Below are positions 51,351-64,000 of a stretch of 64,000 bases of DNA, one piece after another. The stretch lies in NCBI GenBank assembly GCA_964035775.1, contig OZ038315.1:11464698-11528697 (forward strand), read 5' to 3'. Under the pieces are notes generated by a model. The model was not told the DNA's origin, ran no database searches, and saw only the letters and a program-made list of their open reading frames with translations. Source of the DNA: Osedax frankpressi (Eukaryota; Annelida; Polychaeta; Sabellida; Siboglinidae). The position numbers and the translations under genes are program-made. Position 1 is the first letter of the stretch. Every line of letters starts with the position of its first letter.

Positions 51351-53858
51351 TTCTCCCAGGTTACTGATTTGTATTTATTTATTATTGTATTGTAAGTATT
51401 AACTTATCTAATTATGTGTTATTATTTTAAGTAACCATAGTAATATTACCATATTAATATAGAATTAAATAAATTTAATAGATTATCAAATTAATACTCT
51501 ATACATATATTACATACAATTATTAATAATATTATGATCACATTATATGGAAGTGTACACCTGTAATATTCATGATTACTTATGTAATATAGAGTTATTG
51601 TTATCACAGTTAGATGTATTCATAAAAATGTGTGTGATTTTCAAATGAATTAATCCTAGAATATTTAGAAATGAATTAAACAATAAAACTAGCATAATAT
51701 TTTTAATTTAGAAAAGTTGAGAGAGATGGGGAAATGAGGAGGAGAGATATAAATGAATGATAATCATATGTGTTCTTATATACAAGATATTTGTTGATTA
51801 CTGATTGTTTTCAGTAGATTGCAACTAGTCAGCAATGTAAATTTAATATAGTGATGAAGATATAAAGGAAGGATGGTTTCGACATTTATAAGACCAAATA
51901 AGTAATACTTAATAGCATGATATATCTCAAAAAGAAATAATTAATATGATAATTTAACCAATTGAAAATAATACATATTAATTATCATTTATATAAATAG
52001 TTAGCTCAGTTTAAACTTATACAATATATAGAGTATCGGTACACATAAATATATGCGTATACAGATTAGCTCAATATACAATAGAACAATATATGTGTAG
52101 AGTAACTCTACAGTAAATATATATCTTATTCCAGGCATAATCCATAATCTAATATTTCGTAACATAACTATATGGTAATTAAAGCAATTGCAAATAATAT
52201 AGCTGTTGTCACGGTAAGTTGTGAAAAGATTGAATTAGTTACATAATATATACAAATCTATTTGTTTGAATAATCAGGTAGTTTATTCAGTGCAACTTAA
52301 TAAAATAATATTATTTGGGTTTGATCTAATGACCTCATAGCTAAGTTATGTAAGACATAATGAAAGTTCTGTTTATTTGTACTTATAAATTAAATATTTA
52401 CGGTTACTCCTTATACTTTTACTTATTCTTATTTACTTGTTTTAAATCTATGTGTATACAGTGCTAATTATTATTTACTATAATTAAATAAATAAATAAA
52501 CTTATCAATGTATTATATATTATATGTTATAGTATCTTATCATTTATTGGATATACATATTATATTAGTAAAAAAAATAAATATATTACAAAAATCGGTA
52601 ATAAAAGCTTTGAAAAAATACAATGTCAATTATACGGGAATCAAAGACAAATTATAAATATTTTAAATATCATCAAATTATTAAGATCTTATAAAAAAAG
52701 CATAAATAGGCATAAATAAGAAATATAATGTGTGTACAATTGCTATGATACTATACACCACTCTACAGTTTCTAACATAATCAACATATCTCACTATATA
52801 CAATAATATATTTTTAATATATTACGTTAAGTATATTAACTTAATATGATATTATTTATTTGAATTTTTTAAGAATAAAATATTTGCAATTAAATATATA
52901 GTAAATATTAATTAAACTATGTCCTAGATACCTACGCATAACAGTATAATAATTATATAGCAGTATAATGGTTTTGTATCCATATAATAATTATCCTAGA
53001 TATTACCTAAGTTACTATAGTAACTATCAATTATAGTTTTATAATAATATAATTAATTTCTATTTAGACGTAATATTTGTGTATTTATAAAATAAATATG
53101 TTGACTCTATCTAGTAGTGTACTCTATATAGTTTGATCTATATATACATATATATATATATATATATTATTGTTAGTTATATGGGGAATACATAAATATC
53201 TCATATAATTAATAAAATATTCATACAAATCAATTATTCATAAATATTAACAAAATTATCCTAACTTGTATTTGAGTGATATTTCACAAACGAACTTTTT
53301 CTATTAATGTAGTTTATTTTTTCATTTTTATTTAACGAATACATATTTGTTTATATTATACCTATATCTTTTAGCTATATAAGTTTATTTAGGTTTCATC
53401 GTTGATATTTAATTACTCCAGCATAATTAGTCATTTAAAATAAATTTAACTTTCCGAAATATAATGATTTAAATGAGTTTGTGTATTATTTCGTAACTAC
53501 TTTAGATTATAGAATATATATTTTATTATCTAGTTTTTGCTTTGTAAAGTGACCTATGGGGTATATATAGCATAGCTAAGAAATTGATATATATATATAT
53601 ACAGCATATATAAGAAATTTATTATTGATATTAAATTATATAAGTTTATTAAAAGTTATATAGGATAAAAGTTGTGAATATATAATGTGATCAAACTATA
53701 GTTTACATATAATTACGATAAATATTCGTGTAAATTAAATAAAAATTATAAAATCTATTGAGATAAAATTTTAAATAGCCAATACTAAAATCAATAAAAT
53801 TAGTTAGATTAAATTTTGAAGAATTTGTAAATTATTTCATAACTACTATCTATTACAA
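51351..53858. repeat. Blocks and segments as in 30.39-32.65 kb
   Basis: Starts with a diverged block A (GGTTACTGATTTGTATTT), then the purine tract GAGAGAGATGGGGAAATGAG (51718) and the segment shared with 30390-32640. GTTACTATAGTAAC at about 53010; block D reversed from 53165. No gene. Confidence 0.55.
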
Positions 53859-53968
53859 TCTTCAAATATTCTCTGATCAATTTAACCAGAACAGATATAT
53901 GTAACTGGATCATTATTTATAGGCTACGACTAAATAAGACTATAATGAATGGAAACATTTCACCTTAA
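53859..53968 (+). pseudogene. N exon, copy 5
   Basis: Same 15-base loss and lost acceptor as copies 3 and 4, with W kept and a silent change in the ATC codon. The frame is open to TAA at 53968. Confidence 0.35.
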
Positions 53969-54891
53969 TCTTTATATTTGCTATTTTTACATTATATTAT
54001 TTATTGAATATATACATAATATTTATTAGAGAATTTGTTATTTTAAATGTAGGAATGCATCAATTGAATCAAATATTTATATAATATTAATAAATGTTCT
54101 TAATAAAAGAAATTTATTTTCATGTACAATTTTAAATTTAAAACTTTCTCAGAATAACAAAGTTATTTTCCTATATAAGTATACATATATATATACATAT
54201 GTATATTAATTTAGGTCTATACAATATATATATATAATATGCTTGTACTTAATTGGAGTATATAATAGAATAATGTATATTATTTTAAATGATATTTATC
54301 AATATCATTTATCGAATATATACAGATATTTATTCTAGGCATTTATTTCCATTTTGTTGGTGTCGATATTCGTCTTTCTTTATTGTATTTATCTTCATTC
54401 GTATTGTTTATTATCAAGTTTATAACTTGTTATTGTTATTATTAATAACCATAATTAAATAAACTATAATAATTATGTATTAAATTTTAAAATCTAGATT
54501 TGAAAAATCGTCAAATGTTTAGCAGTTGCTTTCAATAGAATTATTTATTGATATAATGATATTTATATAATGATAACATTTAATTTGATATAAATAGTAT
54601 TTATTCATGATGTTAAATATAATAATTTCCATAACAGATTTGTATTTAAAAAAATAATAACGACCAATACATATTTACACTTTCAAATAACGTTGTCATA
54701 ATATTATCATTAATTATATATAATATATGTATACACTTTTAATTTGATAATCTAATATATTTAATTCAATATTTACATTATAATAATATGGTATATTAAA
54801 AAATCGAAGATTAAACATATAATCAAAAAACTATTGATTTGCTTTTACAATATCACCATTGTGTAATATATATATTACTAATATATGTATG

Positions 54892-54925
<34 letters not shown>

Positions 54926-55107
54926 CTAATATATGAATGTAATATATATATATATATATATATATATATTACTAATCGTAAACCCAAGATACTTTACTTT
55001 GTTATATCAATGCGAGAGAGTTATAAAATACTTCACATTAAACCTAACTTTAGCTATAAATTAATATACTTTAATATACTACTGTAACATATCTAACAAC
55101 CTTTTAT
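53969..55107. repeat. Blocks C and B reversed, deletion junction, (TA)n
   Basis: Matches 32757-33440, then jumps at about 54656 directly to TAACGACCAATAC, omitting the A2/A part present at 33440-34210. Two (TA)n runs (54897-54922 and 54943-54969) are separated by a duplicated TTACTAATATATGAATGTAA-like stretch. Confidence 0.55.
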
Positions 55108-55293
55108 TTATCGATCCCATGTTACATACTTCTCTAGAGTGAGGGGACTGGTTGGAAGAATTTCCATCATTTGCCTTAAATTATATATACTTTTCATATT
55201 TAAATATATTCTACTCTCATATTGTGAGGCAATATACTCATAATATAGAATAATACCTTTTGAGAATTCAAATATAATGACATCCTTCGCAAT
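55108..55293 (-). CDS. 61-codon exon-like ORF, best copy
   Basis: A TCTATAG acceptor at 55294 opens ATTGCGAAGGATGTC (IAKDVIIFEFSKGIILYYEY and on) to TAA at 55108. The frame is shared with 23612-23770 and 34748-34590. The CACTG-ended element at 34757-38621 is inserted within the equivalent of this exon. Identity unknown. Confidence 0.35.
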   Translation of the reverse strand: MAKDVIIFEFSKGIILYYEYIASQYESRIYLNMKSIYNLRQMMEILPTSPLTLEKYVTWDR

Positions 55294-57168
55294 CTATAGA
55301 TCATGTCAGCATTACTATTACATTTTCTATCTTTTCATCAATTGATAATGTACATGTAATCTTATATAAGATCATTTCAATTGTATTTGAAGTGATATCA
55401 TTTTTAATATCAATAAAAACTCTATATAGTTTTTATTGATATTAAAAATGTATACTTCCCGCGTCACTGGACTTAATAATAATATACTTATTTAAAATCC
55501 ACAATCCTCGACATATTCTAATTATATATTAAATATTCAATTACTCATTAAAATATGATGGTATTCTTTTAAATTGTTTACTTATATTCTTAAAAAACAC
55601 AACCTTGATAAATAAAACTTAAATGATTTCCGAATGATCTAAAAAATTGTAATAATATATAAAATTTGAACGAGTTTTATCAAAGTAATTACAAAATCAT
55701 CCAAAAATAAACAACCTTTTAATAATAACAATAGTTATTTTGAAAATTATATTTATAATTGAAATATCTCATTATGTATTTAGTTACAGTTAATTAAAAC
55801 ATTAATTAGGGTTTAAATTGCGTATATATTATACTTTGATATTATATCAAGGAGTGTATATAGTCACATCCGTTAGGTGTTTTACTGGTATAGCTAATAC
55901 AATAATTATAAATATTAATCTCTGTGAAAAGACGATAGATTAATATAAATTTATAATATAAGATTTTCCGATAATAAACTAAGGTCAATTTAGTTTATAG
56001 TATAATTAATTTTAAATTATAGTATTCTATATTGTTGTTTACCTATTAATGTACTTAATAAAATTATATATGTAAGAATATGTAAGAATATATGTAAGAT
56101 CTTCGTATCCAAGATAAAGTATATATAATTAATTAAATGGTCTGTAGATATAATAGTCTCTAATTATTTTAATCAATATTATCGTCTGAATAGTGTTCCT
56201 AGGTTACATTTGTATTGCTTTAATTTATACAGTATTTACTAACTTATCTAATGTTGTGTTATTATTTTTTTAGTAACCATAGTAATATTACCATATTAAA
56301 ATAATGTAAATATCGAATTAAATATATTAAATAGATTATCAAATTAAAAGTATACATGTATTATATATAATTAATGATAATATTATGACAACATTATTAG
56401 GAAGTGTAAACATGTATTAATCGTGATTATTTAGGTAGAGTAGAACATTAGTTACCAAAGATAAAAGTATTTATAATAATCGAGGTACTGTTTAAATTAA
56501 TTATTCCTTGAATATATATACCTAAATGAAACTAGCATATTATTTTGAATACGTGCAATTGAGAGAGAATGTAAAATGAGGAGTGGAGATATACATGAAT
56601 AACAATAATAAGTTTTATTAAATACATGGTATTTACCAATTACTAATTATTTAAAGTAGATTGAAACTAATCTACAATGTAAATTAATATGATCAGAACA
56701 TCACTTCAGAAGAATTCAAGTTAATTATCATTTTATATGAGTTTTATCTAAATTACCTCGCATCTGAGTTGATTTGAGATTAATTTCTGTTTATTCTGTT
56801 TATTAATCAATATTATTTAGATCTAAAGTTACTTGATTTGAATATGTATATATCCTAACATTATTTAATTTATAATTAAATATATAAGTAAATATATCAG
56901 TATAGTATATTTATATAAATATACTATAATTGATTATATATAAATATTATATTCAATTATTTATTGATGTTCCATCAGTAACAGAAAAGTATATATTGCG
57001 TAAAAGTTTATATGCATAGTTTTCTTTTATCATAAACTATTTCAAATTAACTCATTAATTAAAATATATTTGTAAAACTTTACTAATTTAATTATATGTA
57101 TGAAGTGTGAAGGGTTACATATGTATTCTTTTTCCCAATATAATTATAATCACATTAATCTAAATATA

Positions 57169-57217
<49 letters not shown>

Positions 57218-57260
57218 TAAAATATAACTTTTTTAAATAAAAATCTGTTATGGAAATCTG

Positions 57261-57307
<47 letters not shown>

Positions 57308-57475
57308 CACTTCTAAAATGATCAATTTAATTTAATTTATATTATATGTAATATATTAATGTATTAATATATTCGTTTATTAATTTCTCAGAACATGAAT
57401 TCTGAGAAATCTACGCCCCAATAATTTCCTTATTTATTATCCAATAGGAATTATTTCTATGAAGTCTGACATGTC
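55294..57475. repeat. Copy of the 38.65-40.76 kb segment without the inserted gene
   Basis: 47-codon ORF relative (55475-55301, with a fold-back of ATTTTTAATATCAATAAAAA at 55401-55450), segment to 56190, block A 56195-56585, A2 to 57000, B 57010-57230, and (TA)n runs 57174-57213 and 57263-57293. Proves the empty-site structure for the 34757-38621 insertion. Confidence 0.6.
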
Positions 57476-57493
57476 TGCGCGAGTATAAAAACA
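57476..57493 (+). promoter_or_regulatory. K promoter, copy 5
   Basis: TCTGCGCGAG and TATAAAAA (57484-57491), as in the other copies. Confidence 0.55.
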
Positions 57494-57573
57494 ATAAATA
57501 TTTTAGTTTATTATCATATTCTATTCTATTATTAAATATTTATATAAATTAACTTTACATCTGTACTACCAAC

Positions 57574-57786
57574 ATGAAAATGATTAAATCAAGTAAGTAT
57601 TCCATATGTAATATTAATCATTTTTATTTCAATAATATATATTTATTGAATATAATAGTATTTATTATTTATTATATAATTCAAAATATAATACAATTAT
57701 AATTTTAATTTTAATTTACAGGTATATTAGTAGTTATTTATTATGACTTTGAATTGTGTATTGATTTGGATATTCCATTACCATAA
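57574..57786 (+). CDS. K unit, copy 5
   Basis: Exon 1 57574-57592, exon 2 57722-57813, exon 3 from 58028. The intron is slightly longer (129 nt) through a duplicated TTATTATTTA-like stretch; exons and splice sites are unchanged. The frame closes at TAA 57786. It is the mirror partner of copy 3 across the 39.6-kb centre. One silent third-base change (CAG to CAA) falls in exon 3 of the overlapping frame. Confidence 0.42.
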
Positions 57787-58335
57787 ATATACACAAAAAG
57801 AACCACATTTCTGGTTAGTGACTCTTGAATTATTAAATATATTTATTTACTTTTATAAAATATAATATGACGAATATTTAAATATTATTATATATATATT
57901 ATAATTTTGTTCTTAATGTATAGTATTGATATGTAATAGTTATGATAGATAGGCATATACTATTAATTCATTTACTTATATTTAGTATTCTCTTTAATAT
58001 AATGTAATATTATAATAACAATTACAGGTATCAATACATGCTCTACAATGTGAGTTTATGCAATGCTCGATCTACAACACAAAATCTATATCTATGAAAT
58101 AGTATTTTTATGAATTATATATGTTATATATTTTTAACTTGATATTTTTATTCTGAAAATGTTATAATTAAATTATTTATTACGATGACACGTCTTTTAT
58201 TTATTTTCATTAACTCTAAGATGGCATACAAATAAATTAAAAATTCTTTTAAATCGTTAACAAATTATTAATATATATAATATATTTTATTTACGATAAT
58301 TTGATATATAATATTATCATTATACTAATGAAATA

Positions 58336-58410
58336 TAGTCAGCGCACATTGTATATTTACAAGCGAACGTATTTCTTCTTCTCAAGTTTTACTGAATGAA
58401 CACTATAAAC
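58336..58410 (+). promoter_or_regulatory. Second promoter-like site downstream of K copy 5, weakened
   Basis: AGTCAGCGCACATTG is followed by TATATTTAC and TTCTTCTTCTCAAG. It shares the altered TATA region of copy 3, its mirror partner. Confidence 0.3.
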
Positions 58411-58449
58411 GAGTATATTAAACTATTAAATTATAATATTAATTTAATA

Positions 58450-59384
58450 TACTATGTTAATTATATTATTTGACCAAAAAACATTTATTACCTATAGTAC
58501 TACTTTTATATTTATATGTTGTATATAAATTTCTAGTTTATTATTTTATAATATATATATTAATATAATAAAAAAATAAAACCCGATATCTTTTATATTT
58601 ACAATAATAATTATTACTATTTAGTAACTACTTTATCAAAATATCTATTTTGATAAGATTAATCTTCAGAATCTCGAATTCGTCCAATGTCACCATTGTT
58701 ACAATATTCAAAGAGATGCTTTTATTTAATAAATATATATATATATATTTATAAATATATATTTCATACATTATAATATATTTATTATAGTATGTTTATT
58801 AAATGTTTAATATTCAAATACAATTTAATAGATCACTATTTACAAATTATTAATATTAGTATTATAATTAGTAATATTAATATTAGTATTATAATTAACA
58901 TTATCCCTATTACTCAAGGTAAACAAGTGTTTTCTTTATCTAAATGTATTAGTGTTGTAAAACACATAGTAACACAAGTGTGTTGAGTAACCCATAAAAG
59001 CACAGGTTAACCCAAGTATGATTTCACAATTGTTTACTTGTTCATTTAAATTATTATATTTTGGAAAGTTACATTTATTTTAAATGACTCAAGTCATTTA
59101 TGCCGGAATAATTAAAAATCAAAGATGAAACAGAAATAAAATTATATAGCTAAAAGATAAAATAAAAAATATGTATTTGATAAATAAAAATGAAGAAATA
59201 AACTACATTAATAGAATAAGTTCGTTTGTGAAATAGCTTTCAAATACAAGTTATATTATTGTTAAGTTTTAGGTATAATATATTTGTATGAATAATTTAT
59301 TAATCATATGGGATATTTATTTATTTTTCAGATATACAATACATTTAATTGATCTATATATAAATTACATTATTTAACTAACCA

Positions 59385-59438
<54 letters not shown>

Positions 59439-61200
59439 GTATATATATATATATCAATTTTTTTGTTAATTTTATTTTCGCACATAATATTAATATATAT
59501 TATTTATTAATTAGCAGTTGGCAAGAACATATATTCACTATATATATATATATTAGTATATTTTAGATATATAAGCCAGATACATATGCAATTGTAGTAA
59601 TTGGTAATTTAATTTATAATATATATAATTTAAAAACAAAATATTTGCATATTTGAAATCATAATATTTACAATTCTTGATTGGAATTTCATTTAAGAGT
59701 GTACTTGAAACTAGATATACCTAATATATATGAATTATTTTTAGGGTATCATTTTATCATATGAATATTTAAAATCCGCTAAACAATTCAACTATTTTAT
59801 TATATATTTAAATTTATTATATTATATAAAGTAAATTCTTAAATGTTAGAATTATATAAAATATAGTATTATATAAACAGCACTTCTAAATATATAAATA
59901 CGCATACAAATTGCGAAATGCGGTATATAAATATGTTATAAATATAAAATTAAATATATTAAATAGTTTATCAAATTAATACTTTATACATATATTATTT
60001 ACAATTATTAATAATATTATAATCACATTGTGTGGAAATATACACCTGTAATCTTCGTGATTAATTATGTAATATAGAACGCTTGTTATCATAGTTACAT
60101 ATATTCATAATAATCGAGGTGATTTTCAAATGAATTATTCCTAGAATATTTAGAAATGGATTAAACAATAAAACTAGTATAATATCTTGAATTTAGAAAA
60201 TTTGAGAGAGATGGGGAAATGAGGAGGAGAGATATAAATGAATGATAATCATATGTGTTGTTATATACAAGGTATTTGTTGATTACTAATTGTTTTTAGT
60301 AGATTGAAACTAGTCAGCAATGTAAATTTAATATAAAGATGAAGATATAAACGAAGTATGGTTTCGATATTAATAAGATCAAATGAGAAATACTTAATAG
60401 TATGATACATCCTAAAAAGAAATAATTAATATGATCTTCTAGCTAATTAAATATAATAAAATTAATTATCATTTATATAAATAGTTAGCTCAGTTTAAAC
60501 TTATACAATATATATATAGAGTATCGGTAAACATAAGCGTATACATATTATCCCACTATATAGTAGAAACAACTCTAAAGTAAAGATATTTCTTATTCCG
60601 GGCATTCTCCATAATCAAATATTGAATAATATAAACTTGTAGCAATTAAAGCAATTGCAAATAATATATCTGTTGTTACTGTAATTTGTGGAAAATATAG
60701 AATTAGTTAGATAATATATACAATTCTACTTGTTTATCCAGGCATATTTTGAATCTGTATATACAGAGCTAATTTATATTTAACTATAATTAAATAAATA
60801 AATAAACTTATCAATGTATTATATGTTATATAAATATCTTATCATTGATTGGATATAAATACCATATTTATTTAGTCCTATTGGTATAATATAATAGCTT
60901 ATGTATACTCTAGCATAAAGAATTTTTATAATATAACATTTTATTATATATTTGATATTATATTATATGAATTATTTACTTTTATTATAAACTATTTAAA
61001 ATTAATTCATTAAATAAATTAAAATATATTTGATAAATATAATTAATTTATATTTAGACGTAATCAATATTTGTTTATTTATAAAATATATATATTGACC
61101 TAACCTTGATAATTATGGAAATACAATTATTATTGTAAATTTTATATGACCGATATGTAGAGCTAAATTAAGATCGTGTTATAGGAAAAATTTGTGAAAA
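58450..61200. repeat. K flank, GTTAAC block, blocks E and A, 60-kb segment
   Basis: Mirror of 17950-20520. GTTAAC block 58905-59045, block E 59045-59930 with (TA)n 59393-59432, block A 59935-60240 with GAGAGAGATGGGGAAATGAG (60203), then the segment with TTATTCCGGGCATTCTCCAT (60593). No gene. Confidence 0.6.
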
Positions 61201-61335
61201 TAACATACGAGATGATAATTTAAACGAATTAATCAAAAAATAATAAATATTAATATTTTAAAAATAAATAAGTATTAATTAGTCAAGAATTAAACGAATT
61301 CAATAAGAAATTCTAAATATAAATATCACAATCAA

Positions 61336-61436
61336 TAATTAAAATTAGTTAATTAAAATTAGTTAATTAAAATTAGTTAATTAAAATTAGTTAATTAAAA
61401 TTAGTTAATTAAAATTAGTTAATTAAAATTAGTTAA
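61336..61436. repeat. 14-bp minisatellite (TTAATTAAAATTAG), about 7 units
   Basis: A perfect tandem array inside the degenerate GAATTCGT repeat. The mirror place near 17760 has no such expansion, so it arose after the palindrome formed. Confidence 0.9.
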
Positions 61437-61938
61437 TCGTCAATTAGACGAATTAATCAAGTAATTATATATATATAATGGTTAGTTATATGGGGAACTA
61501 ATAAGGTCACTTAAATGAAATATTAATCTTAATAATAAATCAATATCTCATATAATTAATAAAAATTCATATAAATCAATTATTCATAAATATCAACAAC
61601 ATTATTTACTAACTTTATTTGAATGATATTTCACAAACGAATTATTATTAATGTAGTTTATTTCCTCATTTTTATTTAACAAATACATATTTGTTTATAT
61701 TATACCTATATCTTTTAGCTATATAAGTTTATTTATGTTTCATCGCTGATATTTAATTACTCCAGCATAATTAGTCATTAAAAATAAATTTAACTTTCCG
61801 AAACATAATGATTTAAATGAGCCTGCGTATTATTTCTTAACTACTTTAGATTATAGAATATATATTTTATTATCTAGATTTTGCTTTGTAAAGTGACCTA
61901 TAGGGTATATATATATATATACATTTATAGCTTAGCTA

Positions 61939-61982
<44 letters not shown>

Positions 61983-64000
61983 CATATATAAGAAATTAAT
62001 TATATAAGTTTATTAAAAGTTTATTAAAAGATTCACAGAACAATACTATATAGGATAAAAGTTGTGAGTATATAATGTGATCAAACTATTGTTTGCATAC
62101 AATTACGATAAATAGTGGTGTAAATTAAATTACAATTATAACAGCTATTGAGATAAATGTTAAAATATATATTACATACAAAAATTTAAAAATAATAAGA
62201 AATTTATTTTCATATAAACTTTTAAATTTAATTAAACTTTCTCAGAATAACAAAGTTATTTACCTATATAAGTATTTATAAGTATTTATTAGTATTTATA
62301 TGTATATTAATTTAAGTATATACAATATATATAATATGCTTTTACTCAATTTGTGTATATAATTGAGTAATTTATCTTATTTTAAATGATATTTATCAAT
62401 ATCATTATCGAATATACATAATATTTATTAAATAGTTTTTAATGTCATAGTTAAATTTACCCATACTATTATTTAATTATATTCTCATATGTTATTTTTA
62501 TATATTTTTATGGTAACACGATCTTAATTTAGCTATAATCATATTTTAGTAGTATACAATTTACAATATCCAATTATATTTCCATAATTATCAGGCGAGT
62601 TGGTAAATGTTAATAGTTTTATTTTATAAATAGACATAATGTTTACTTCTAAATATAATTATTAGTTACTATAGTAACCTAATATAAGATATAGTGTAAT
62701 TTTCATATGGATAACAAATAATTGTTATTATTATTGTAATATTATGTATAAATATCTACACAGTAGGACATAGTTTTATTAATATCTACTATATATTTAA
62801 TTTATAAATATTTCATTTACAAATCATTTATTCTTAATAAATTCATATACATAATATTATATTAACGTAATATATTAAAACTATACTATTGTATATAGAG
62901 ATATATGTTATAATATATATTCTACAGTTTCTAAAATAAATAACATGTACGTATTTATGCGTATTAGTAAATCCTCATTTTCTTTGGATAGGAGTATTCT
63001 TGAATAATCTCATTCAACTTGATTATCAGAGATAGATAATTTGATGATTTCTAAAAATATTTATTGTTTCCCTTTATTTAATTCCCATTAAAATGACATT
63101 GTATTTATTCTAGGCAATTATTTCCATTTGTTGGTTTCGACATTCGTCTTTCTTTATTGTATTTATCTTCATTCGTATTGTTTATTATCAAGTTTATAAC
63201 TTGTTATTGTTATTATTAATAACCATAATAAAATAAACTATAATTATGTATTATTTTTTAATCTAGATTTAAAAAATCGTCTAATATTTAGCAGTTGCTT
63301 TCAATAGAATTCTTTATTAAATATTTATATGATGATAAGATTGAATTTGATATAAATAGTACTTATTCATAATGTTAAATATAATAATTTCCATATCAGA
63401 TTTGTATTTAAAAAAGTTATATTTTAGTGATATATATATATATATATATTATTTATATTTAGATTAATGTGATTATAATTATATTTGGAATAAGAATACA
63501 TATATAACCCCTCACACTTCATAAGTATAATTAAACTAGTAAGATATTTGCAAATATATTTTAATTCATATTAATGAGTTAATTTGAAATAGTTTATAAT
63601 AAAAGAAAACTATGCATATATTATAATATCAAATGCATGCAGTATTATAGAATTCCCTTGTTCTAGGGGCTCTATACAGAAGCTATAATATTACATATAA
63701 TGTCTACATTTTGAATTTAAATCGGAGAATCATTAATATTCAAATATATACTTTTCTGTAACTATTGTTATTATAATGGAACGTAATATTATTATATATT
63801 AATAATTTAATAATAATTTAATTTAATATATATTAATATTATATATTAATATAATATTTATATATAATCAATTATGGTATATTTATATAAATATACTATA
63901 CTGATATATGTACTTATATATTTAATTATAAATTAAATAATGCTTTGATATATACAGATTCAAGTCAAGTAACTTTAGATCTAAATAATATTGATTAATA
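61437..64000. repeat. Blocks D, C, B and A2 reversed, to window end
   Basis: Mirror of 15506-17735. Block D 61470-62130 with (TA)n 61942-61979, C 62200-63110 with GTTACTATAGTAAC at about 62665, B 63120-63700, A2 to the end. No gene. Confidence 0.6.

Noticed and set aside
54839-55087. 82-codon frame (and the 34361-34546 relative)
   Set aside because: Half of each is TA-tract translation and the two diverge by tract length.

Overview
This is a very A+T-rich eukaryotic window with almost no long open frames. It is dominated by TA, CA and TAG microsatellites and by long, mutually similar repeats. The few coding signals have GT-AG introns, TATA boxes and a poly(A) signal, so it is nuclear. The one multi-exon gene resembles a multicopy animal protein family (SAMD3-like), so I infer a metazoan, most likely an A+T-rich arthropod. 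I see no rRNA, tRNA, CRISPR, bacterial or organellar gene.

Layout: the window is a mosaic of repeat blocks (A, A2, B, C, D, E here) in both orientations, arranged as large imperfect palindromes. One is centred near 7.5 kb (about 0.9-3.4 against 11.6-13.6 kb). One is centred near 29.2 kb (about 20-28.3 against 30.05-42 kb). The largest is centred near 39.6 kb (about 15.5-28 against 51.3-63.9 kb). Smaller inverted pairs lie at 28.05-30.39 and 45.08-47.35 kb. Only 7.3-8.9 kb and 48.9-51.3 kb look single-copy within the window.

The main gene is on the minus strand, 38618 down to 36281. Ten exons join through nine GT-AG introns into one 318-codon frame. An eleventh coding exon (36172-35921) fits the same protein family and may be reached through a cryptic donor. 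The gene lies in a 3.9-kb segment (34757-38621) that is absent from two sister copies of the same locus. That segment starts with CACTG, has an array of subterminal repeats and may have a 3-bp target duplication, so it looks like a CACTA-type DNA transposon carrying a SAMD3-like gene. Two damaged relatives sit at 13.6-15.5 and 42.7-45.0 kb.

A second theme is a small three-exon unit, here called K. It has a TATA box preceded by TCTGCGC, a 19-nt coding exon, a roughly 122-nt intron, and a second exon closing a 27-codon frame. Five near-identical copies (2.3, 12.5, 21.3, 40.9, 57.6 kb) and one decayed copy (49.3 kb) are present. A second TCTGCGC-TATA promoter-like site lies about 0.75 kb downstream of the ATG in most copies. 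Two further repeat-borne, protein-like exons (N, and the host-repeat ORF near 23.4-23.8 kb) keep open frames across copies. Splicing, expression and homology claims come from reading the sequence only; no search or transcript data were used.
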